Shown piece after piece: positions 57,538 through 64,000 of a DNA stretch of 64,000 bases. This DNA is from Haematobia irritans (taxonomy: Eukaryota; Arthropoda; Insecta; Diptera; Muscidae). The notes beneath the pieces were generated by a model. That model was not told where the DNA came from and searched no databases. It saw only the letters and a program-made list of their open reading frames with translations. Location: the NCBI RefSeq assembly GCF_050003625.1, contig NC_134401.1:70956632-71020631 (forward strand). Reading direction: 5' to 3'. Both the position numbers and the translations under genes were made by a program. How positions within the stretch are numbered: position 1 is the stretch's first letter; each line of letters opens with the position of its first letter.

Positions 57538-59808
57538 TTACTTCCAGATGTCCTTTAAGTGAAACACACCTATTTTGCCGCTATCTATGTCCTTTACTTC
57601 TAAATAGACGTTTCCCACCTTTCTCAAAACCTTAGCTTTAATACCACAGGGTGCTAATTTTGCACTAAATCTCTTCGGATTTGAACTTATTACGAAATTT
57701 CTTCTTATTACTTCTTCTCCCACTTTAAATTTTCTATTCCGTGATCTCAAATTATAAATTCGTTAATTTTTTTCGTATGCTTGTTTCATCCTCGCTTGAA
57801 TTGAGTCTCTTAATATAGCAAATTTATCTGTCCGTTGAAGTTCTGTGTCACCATCTTCAAGTAATTGTAAACGTCGCAAAATATTGTAATCACCACCGTG
57901 CATATTCATATTTTGCCCGAAAACTACTTGATATGGGGACTTTCCCGTGGTTGAATGAACTGTGTTCCTTAACGCACAATTTATGCTTGGTAAATAAACG
58001 TCCCATTGACGATGATTGTCACCCACATACGATCGTAACGCTGCATTTATTGACCTACTTACTCGTTCACTTGCGTTCGCCTGTGGGCTATATTTTGCTA
58101 CAAACTGATGTTTCACCCCAGCTTTTTTTACAAAGTTCTCAAATTCTCGGCTCCTAAACTGTGTACCATTATCTGAAACAATAATTTCAGGTACTCCAAA
58201 ACAACAGAAAACTTCATCCCTTAGGTATGAAACAATTGGGCTTGCCACAAACTTTTTAAGAGGTTTCAAGAAGGTAAATTTGGAAAAGTGGTCTAATATT
58301 ATCAAAATCCCTATATACCCGTTCTTTGTCCTCGGAAATGGTCCAATTAGGTCAATATATAAACGTTGAAATGGCCTCTCGGTGATTATCATTTGTCCCA
58401 TCGGAGGTCTCAATATCATAGTTGGTACTTTGGAAGTCTTACATGTATCGCTCTTGCCTATGTATTCCTTCACATCGGTTACTAATTTGGGCCAATAAAA
58501 ATACCGTCTTACAACTTCCAATGTTTTGGCGATACCACAATGAGCTGCATTGGGTACACAATGGGAAACATACAAAATGTCTTTTCTGAGTTCTGTAGGC
58601 ACTACAAGTCTCCATGCATTGTCATCCGCTTCAGTCCCAGATGCAAAATTAACCCGCTTATAAATATAAAGTCCATCTACTTTGAAATCAGGAAAACCTG
58701 ATTGTAAAATGTCCCTACGCCACTGTGTGTACTGTTCACTCTTAAACGCATCAGAACTTAAGTCGATTGACGGCATAACTTCTATATCTACTTCTGCTAT
58801 ATCATTTTCGCCTTCATATACCCGCGATAGAGTATCTGGTACAACATTATATTTTCCTTTCCTGTGCTCAATACAGAAATTGAACCCCTGTAGCTTAAGT
58901 GCCCATCTTGCCAAATCTTTTTGACCCATCAACCACTTAAGGCTGGCATGATCGGTTACCACTTTAAACTCTTGACCTTCTATGTACGCTCGGAATTTTT
59001 TTATTGCTAGTACCACTGCTAAACATTCCAACTCCGTGGTTGTGTAATTTCGCTGTGCTTTATTTAGTTTTTGCGACATAAAAGCTATCGGCCTTTCAGT
59101 TCCGTCTTCATCAATTTGAGCCAAAACAGCCCCCACACCCACCATGCTAGCATCGCATTGCACAATGAAAGGTTTATTAAAATCTGCCGTTATCAAAACT
59201 GGGGCATTACATAGTTGATGTTTTAGAAAATCAAACGACTTCTGTGCATCTTCTGTCCATTTAAAAGATTTTTTCTTTGAAAGAAGTTCTGTTAAGGGAA
59301 ATGTAATAGTCGAAAAATCGTTTACAAATCTGCGGTACCATCCGACCATTCCCAAAAATTGTCGAAGAGCTCGGATATTTTTGGGGGTGGGGAACTCCGA
59401 TATTGCTTTAACCTTTTCGGGATCAACTTTTACACAACCCTCGCCTCCAATATAACCCAGATATTTCACGTGCTTGATTGCGAAACTACTTTTCTTAATG
59501 TTTATTGTTAAACCTGCTTTGCGAAACTGTAAAGCAACCTCCTGCAAGTGCCGCAGTGCTCGTCAAAGTTTTCGTCCAAATAGACGAAAACTCGTGCTTT
59601 CATGTGGTAAGGTATAACTATATCCATTAAGCGGCACATTGTCTGGGGTGCATTGCAGAGCCCAAATGGCATTCTAGTGAATTGGTAGAGGGGCCTATTT
59701 GGAATAGTGAATGCTGTTTTTACTTTACAAGACTCATCAAGTTTTATTTGCCAGAAGGCATCTTTTAAGTCTACCTTTGAAATATATTGAACGGCCGGCA
59801 GTCGTGAT
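57538..59808 (-). pseudogene. pol: second gypsy element, pol (broken)
   Basis: Decayed relative of the pol at 2042-5377, with the same domain order. Present: RT (KDAFWQIKLDE, MPFGLCNAPQ), RNase H (QCDASMVGVGAVLAQ, TTELECLAVV, TDHASLKWLMGQ), integrase zinc finger and core (DLIGPFPRTK, VSDNGTQFRS, ASERVSRSI). Breaks: near 59565 a deletion removes the end of the YLDD box, leaving YLDENFDEH, and the frame shifts just after; an in-frame TAA at 57763-57765 separates the last 70 codons (57750-57538), which continue in the same frame to a stop after FHLKDIWK. The upstream part (protease, RT fingers, gag) is cut off by LINE copy 7 at 59809. Inactive. Confidence 0.9.
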
Positions 59809-59940
59809 AGGTTAGGTTAAAGTGGCAGCCCGATTAAGATTCAGGCTCACTTAGACTATTCAGTCCATTGTGATACCACATTAACTAAAAGTACCTATTA
59901 CATATGGGCACTTCTAGTTTTAACCGCTGAACCTTCTTGA

Positions 59941-62900
59941 TTATTTTTCTTTGTTGAACCAACCAGATTGTTCCAAAAACATTAGCAGACTGCTTAAGTT
60001 AACGTTTTCCAGATCCGCCAGTAATCTGAAGCTATATGCTCCTAAAAGTTGCTTGCGCTTTACACAAAATGCAGGACACTCACACAAGAGGTGTTTAATT
60101 GATTCTTTTTCCTCCGCATCATGACAGCTCATACAATAGTCATTATACTTCGCGCCAATAGTTTTTGCAAAATCGCCTATCAGGCAGCGACCCGTTATAG
60201 CAGATATCAGGAGTGATATCTGACGTCTCGAGAACATTAGCATATCTAGTGTGCGGTTTAAGTTGAAATGGGGCCATATTTGCTTGGTGTCGTTACAACC
60301 CTTGCAATTCTCCCATCGAACATTTGCCATCCTAACAGCCTTCTCACGCAGCATGAGCTTGCAGGTAGCTAGGGGCATACCAACAAATTCCAGTTCCCCT
60401 GGAATATGTAAGGTAGTCCCTAGCCTTGCCAACTCATCCGCTTCGCAGTTCCCCGGTATGTTCCTATGGCCAGGCACCCATATTAGGTGAATATTGTACT
60501 GCTCAGCCATCTCATTGAGAGATTTGCGGCAGTCGATGGCCGTTTTCCAGTTGAGGAACACAGAGTCCAAGGATTTTATTGCAGGTTGACTGTCTGAGTA
60601 TATATTAATGCCAATATTTGTTGGAACATTACTTCTCAGCCAATTCGCCACCTCTCTTATTGCTAATATTTCAGCCTGAAAAACACTACAGTGATTAGGT
60701 AATCTTTTCGCTATTCGAATTTCCAGATCTTTAGAATATTCTCCGAACCCCACTTGTCCATTCAATTTGGAGCCATCAGTATAGAAATCTATATATCTTT
60801 TATTCCCCGGGGTCTGTGTACACCACGCCTCACTGTTGGGAATTAGAGTTTCAAACTTTTTGTCGAAGAGTGGTTTTGCCAGGGTATAATCCACTACGTT
60901 AGGCACATCTGGCATTATTTTGAGGACCGAACTATGACCGTACATTTTTTCCGACCACAGCGATAGCTCGCGCAACCGCACAGCCGTTGTTGCACCTGAC
61001 TGTTTGACCAAAATGTCTAAAGGCAATAGATGTAGCATGACATTAAGGGAGTCTGTTCCTGTCTTACTAAATGCGCCTGAGATACATAAGCTCGCCATAC
61101 GCTGAACTTTATCTAAACAAGTCGGTTTCTGAAGTGCCGGCCACCAGACTACAACACCATATAGCATTATAGGTCTAACTACTGCAGTGTATAGCCAATG
61201 CACAATTTTTGGTTTTAGTCCCCACTTTTTCCCTATTGCCTTTTTGCACGAGTACAAAGCTACCGTGGCTTTTCTCGCCCTCTCTTCAATATTAAGCCTA
61301 AAATTCAGCTTCCTGTCCAAAATAACGCCAAGGTATTTTGCACACTCACCAAAGGGAATTTCAGTACCCCCTAAGGAAATGGGCCTAACCGTGGGAGTTT
61401 TACGATCTTTGCAGTACATGACTAGTTCTGTCTTTGCTGGATTTACACCAAGACCATTATCTTTCGCCCATTTCTCAGTCATCCGGAGAGCTCTCTGTAT
61501 AATATCTCTGATTGTGGATGGGAATTTTCCCCTGACTGCTAGCGCGACATCATCTGCGTATGCCACCACTTTTATCCTTTCTTTTTCTAGGGAAACCAGA
61601 AGGTTGTTTATAGCAACATTCCAAAGAAGAGGTGATAGAACTCCTCCTTGTGGAGTGCCTCTGTTCACATACCTTTGTATGTTTGCTTGCCCTAGTGTGG
61701 CTGAAATACGTCTCTTTATTAGAAGTTCGTCTAACAGCCTAAGTATACCTGGATCAACATTCAGAGTTGTCAGTCCATTTAATATCGAGCTCGGATGGAC
61801 ATTATTGAACGCCCCTTCGATGTCTAGAAACGCCACGATTGTGTATTCTTTGACAGATAGTGAGCTTTCAATAAAGCTGACTAGTTCATGCAATGCGGTC
61901 TCAGTAGACCTGCCCTTCGAGTATGCATGCTGTCGTTTCGAGAGCAAACTTGAATCCACGCTAGTTCTAAGATACATGTCTATCATCCTCTCCAGGGCCT
62001 TAAGTAGGAATGAGGATAAGCTGATTGGTCGGAAATCCTTCGCACTCGAGTGAGAGGCTTTTCCTGCTTTAGGTATGAAGACGACTTTTGTTTCCCTCCA
62101 CTTTTCTGGAATATATGCTAAATTTACACATCGTTTATATATCACCGTCAACCAGGGGATAACTCTTTCAGCCACTGCCTGTAACTCCGCCGGAGTAATT
62201 CCATCAGGTCCGGGGGATTTGAATGGTCCAAAGCTATTTAAAGCCCATTTTATTCTAGATTCCGACACAATTTCCTCGATAGGAAATGATCGCTGAGCCT
62301 CTGTTACACCGCCGGAACATGGTTCAACCGTCTGATTTCCAGGGAAGTGTGTGTCCAAAAGTACCTCCAACGTCTCCTCACTGGACGTTGTCCAATTTCC
62401 CTCCGATGTTTTAATGAAACCTGGAGCGGTGTTAGTGGATGCTAGTACCTTCCGTAGTCTGGAAGCCTCGGACGTATTCTCAATACTGCTACAGTAATCA
62501 TCCCAAGAGTTTTTTTGAGACCTTCTCAGTTCTCGTTTATATTCTCTCAGATTCATCTTGTAAGTGTCCCAATCCTCCGGAGCTCTTGTGGACTTTGCTT
62601 TGTTAAAGAGCTTCCTGCAGGATTTCCTCATATTACTTAACTCCGTAGTCCACCATGGCGGTCGATTTTTTCCCCTTGGCTTTCCTCTAGGGCAAGCAGC
62701 TTTCAGTGAAATTTTGAAGGCCTTAGTAATCCGCTCCACTGCGTGTTCGATATCTTGCACAGTGCTCATATTTGTCTCCGGCATTTCCGGTATCATCGAA
62801 TTGAACGATTCCCTATACCTATTCCAATCAGCTTTCCTAACATTTGGCGGAAATATGGTCTTTGAAGTATGAACAGCCAATCTGAAACTGATGTAGCGAT

Positions 62901-63531
62901 GATCTGAGAAGCTATGTTCCCTCAAAACTTGCCACTCAGATATCTTATCATTCAGTTCCGGAGAGGTCAACGTTACGTCCAAAACCTCTTGTCTGTTCCT
63001 GGTGACGAAGGTTGGTGCATCTCCCTTATTGCAAACTACCAGGTTAGTACGCAAAATAAACTCTATTAGCGACTCTCCCCTTGCATTAGTATCACTACTT
63101 CCCCAAATACTATGATGTGCATTTGCATCGCATCCCATAATGAGTTTTGTCTTTGTTTTTAGTGACTCCTCAACTAAGGTCTTAACGGCACAGGGTGGCA
63201 TCTCCCTATCATGTCCCATGTAGACCGAAGATACCCAATATTTGCTTGTGGATATCTCTAGACTGGCTACGACAGTGTCTGCATTGCTCAATGAAGGAAG
63301 CAGAAACAAGTTTAGTTCGTTTTTAGCAATTATACATGCTCGATTTATATCGGTACCGGTATTATGCAAAAGTTTGAAACCCGGAGTGCTTAATTCACAG
63401 ATCTTGTTCATATATATGTATGGTTCTTGAATAAGAACTATATCTATGTCTCCTTTCATCAGGAGAACTTTTAAGGCAGCACAAGCGGCCTTACAATGGT
63501 GAAGATTTATCTGGAGGAACCGTAGAACCAT
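59941..63531 (-). CDS. LINE ORF2: endonuclease, RT, RNase H (copy 7)
   Basis: Open across all domains, starting at the ATG at 63531 (MVLRFLQINLHHC). Endonuclease IQEPYIYMN, MGCDANAHHSIWG, SFSDHRYIS; RT PGPDGITPAEL, AFLDIEGAFNNV, GTPQGGVLSPLL, YADD; RNase H YTDGSKLNG, FQAEILA, YSDSQPA, GNCEADELA; C-terminal CMSCHDAEEKESIKHLLCEC. It differs from copies 4 and 6 mostly in the endonuclease and linker (for example LAVHTSKTIFPPN and RSQKNSWDDY), but the last 150 residues are almost identical, which hints at gene conversion or recombination between subfamilies. Apparently functional. Confidence 0.92.
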   Translation of the reverse strand: MVLRFLQINLHHCKAACAALKVLLMKGDIDIVLIQEPYIYMNKICELSTPGFKLLHNTGTDINRACIIAKNELNLFLLPSLSNADTVVASLEISTSKYWVSSVYMGHDREMPPCAVKTLVEESLKTKTKLIMGCDANAHHSIWGSSDTNARGESLIEFILRTNLVVCNKGDAPTFVTRNRQEVLDVTLTSPELNDKISEWQVLREHSFSDHRYISFRLAVHTSKTIFPPNVRKADWNRYRESFNSMIPEMPETNMSTVQDIEHAVERITKAFKISLKAACPRGKPRGKNRPPWWTTELSNMRKSCRKLFNKAKSTRAPEDWDTYKMNLREYKRELRRSQKNSWDDYCSSIENTSEASRLRKVLASTNTAPGFIKTSEGNWTTSSEETLEVLLDTHFPGNQTVEPCSGGVTEAQRSFPIEEIVSESRIKWALNSFGPFKSPGPDGITPAELQAVAERVIPWLTVIYKRCVNLAYIPEKWRETKVVFIPKAGKASHSSAKDFRPISLSSFLLKALERMIDMYLRTSVDSSLLSKRQHAYSKGRSTETALHELVSFIESSLSVKEYTIVAFLDIEGAFNNVHPSSILNGLTTLNVDPGILRLLDELLIKRRISATLGQANIQRYVNRGTPQGGVLSPLLWNVAINNLLVSLEKERIKVVAYADDVALAVRGKFPSTIRDIIQRALRMTEKWAKDNGLGVNPAKTELVMYCKDRKTPTVRPISLGGTEIPFGECAKYLGVILDRKLNFRLNIEERARKATVALYSCKKAIGKKWGLKPKIVHWLYTAVVRPIMLYGVVVWWPALQKPTCLDKVQRMASLCISGAFSKTGTDSLNVMLHLLPLDILVKQSGATTAVRLRELSLWSEKMYGHSSVLKIMPDVPNVVDYTLAKPLFDKKFETLIPNSEAWCTQTPGNKRYIDFYTDGSKLNGQVGFGEYSKDLEIRIAKRLPNHCSVFQAEILAIREVANWLRSNVPTNIGINIYSDSQPAIKSLDSVFLNWKTAIDCRKSLNEMAEQYNIHLIWVPGHRNIPGNCEADELARLGTTLHIPGELEFVGMPLATCKLMLREKAVRMANVRWENCKGCNDTKQIWPHFNLNRTLDMLMFSRRQISLLISAITGRCLIGDFAKTIGAKYNDYCMSCHDAEEKESIKHLLCECPAFCVKRKQLLGAYSFRLLADLENVNLSSLLMFLEQSGWFNKEK

Positions 63532-64000
63532 CCAAATTTTCAACCACCGTCACATCAGCCGCTTCAATTGAGTCATCAAGGGCTTCCTCTTCACAGATCT
63601 CGGTGACTCTCGCAACAATCCGCGGTTCAGTTTTGGTGAGGCTTGAGCCTGTAGAAACTTCCCGCATATGATTTTCGCCATAGTCTGCAGGTTTTATGTC
63701 TCCTTCGGCTTCGCTAGGAGATTTTTCCACTGCTGACTCTACCGGAGGCTTGTCCGTTTCGGAATCCTTTGGCTGATCGCTTTTGTATACCTTCATATGG
63801 ATATCATGAAAGCCATAACTTACGCGTCCTTGGGTCCGGGCTAGATGTGGCAGCGACTCTATGTTTAATATAAATACCGCATGCCGTCTTGGTCCATCCA
63901 CCTCATCCAAACGACCAACCTTCCAATCGGCGGTTGGAAGATCTGGGTTACATTCTTTTAGTCTCTCTAGTATTGACTCAGGATCAGGAGGGTTTGCCGG
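63491..64000 (-). CDS. LINE ORF1, C-terminal part (copy 7, partial)
   Basis: Runs off the right edge; about 169 codons are visible. Contains PANPPDPESILERLKECNPD-type sequence, GRLDEVDGPRRHAVFILN and the acidic tail DDSIEAADVTVVENLDG. The variable tail region (ESAVEKSPSEAEGDIKPADY) differs clearly from copies 4 and 6. It overlaps the start of ORF2 by 41 nt, as in the other copies. Confidence 0.88.
   Translation of the reverse strand, partial: PANPPDPESILERLKECNPDLPTADWKVGRLDEVDGPRRHAVFILNIESLPHLARTQGRVSYGFHDIHMKVYKSDQPKDSETDKPPVESAVEKSPSEAEGDIKPADYGENHMREVSTGSSLTKTEPRIVARVTEICEEEALDDSIEAADVTVVENLDGSTVPPDKSSPL

Larger units (their letters stand above)
59809..64000 (-). mobile_element. LINE copy 7, inserted in gypsy pol, leaves the window
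   Basis: The 3' tail (AGGTTAGGTTAAAGTGG on the plus strand) starts at about 59809, within the RT fingers of the second gypsy pol. The sequence is a somewhat diverged member of the LINE family seen five times to the left. The 5' end and the second target-site copy lie beyond 64000. Confidence 0.93.

Noticed and set aside
61187..62053. 288-codon plus-strand open frame opposite LINE copy 7 ORF2
   Set aside because: It is the antisense shadow of the RT domain; the same antisense frame appears opposite copies 4 and 6, and it has no motif.

Overview
The window reads as transposon-packed intergenic DNA from a calyptrate, probably muscid, fly. The grounds are strong AT-richness, a mariner almost identical to horn-fly Himar1, a DD41D (rosa-type) mariner, tandem TTTATTTCTATAG repeats, and one abundant RNase H-bearing LINE family. 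That taxonomic call rests on recognition, not a search. I find no complete host gene. The best host candidate is one possible first coding exon at 49613-49762.

Layout. (1) 2-9707: a minus-strand Ty3/gypsy LTR retrotransposon with about 2.14-kb LTRs that are nearly identical, so it is young. Its Gag starts with a RING-H2 finger and carries one in-frame TAG; pol is open and lies in the -1 frame. (2) 9708-11935: AT-rich DNA with GATGAA/TTCATC motifs and a degenerate copy of a tRNA-derived repeat. (3) 11936-20949: a nest. LINE copy 1 (+, 5' truncated, 11-bp target duplication) is split by LINE copy 2 (-, 10-bp duplication). Copy 2 is split by a Himar1-like mariner (TA duplication), which itself holds a MITE, and by a CCCAGC-ended MITE. 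(4) 20950-22660: AT-rich DNA with a 330-bp tandem dimer. (5) 22661-39305: a second nest. LINE copy 3 (-, relic) is split by LINE copy 4 (-, complete, 12-bp duplication), by a TTAA MITE and by a hAT-like element. It abuts LINE copy 5 (-, relic), which is split by LINE copy 6 (+, complete, 11-bp duplication). (6) 39318-44172: a non-autonomous TIR family, one copy inserted into an opposite-oriented copy of itself, with relics of a DD37E transposon and other TIR elements. (7) 45032-46724: an intact DD41D mariner inside a long (TA)n array. (8) 46725-49762: the least repetitive stretch, holding the candidate exon. (9) 50016-57480: repeats, including two copies of a composite with two divergent tRNA-like promoters, a DD37E relic and several TIR elements. 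(10) 57538-59808: a decayed gypsy pol. (11) 59809-64000: LINE copy 7 (-), complete at its 3' end and leaving the window through ORF1.

How the genes work together. The two intact LINE copies (4 and 6) and probably copy 7 encode ORF1 (a nucleic-acid-binding candidate) and ORF2 (AP-type endonuclease, reverse transcriptase, RNase H, cysteine-rich tail). That is a full target-primed reverse transcription kit and may have mobilised the truncated copies. The LTR element encodes protease, reverse transcriptase, RNase H and integrase. The DD41D mariner looks able to make its own transposase; the other DNA transposons are relics or non-autonomous. Copies 4 and 6 are near-identical, about 5 kb each, and oppositely oriented 2.4 kb apart, so the region could form long double-stranded RNA or behave like a piRNA-type transposon graveyard.
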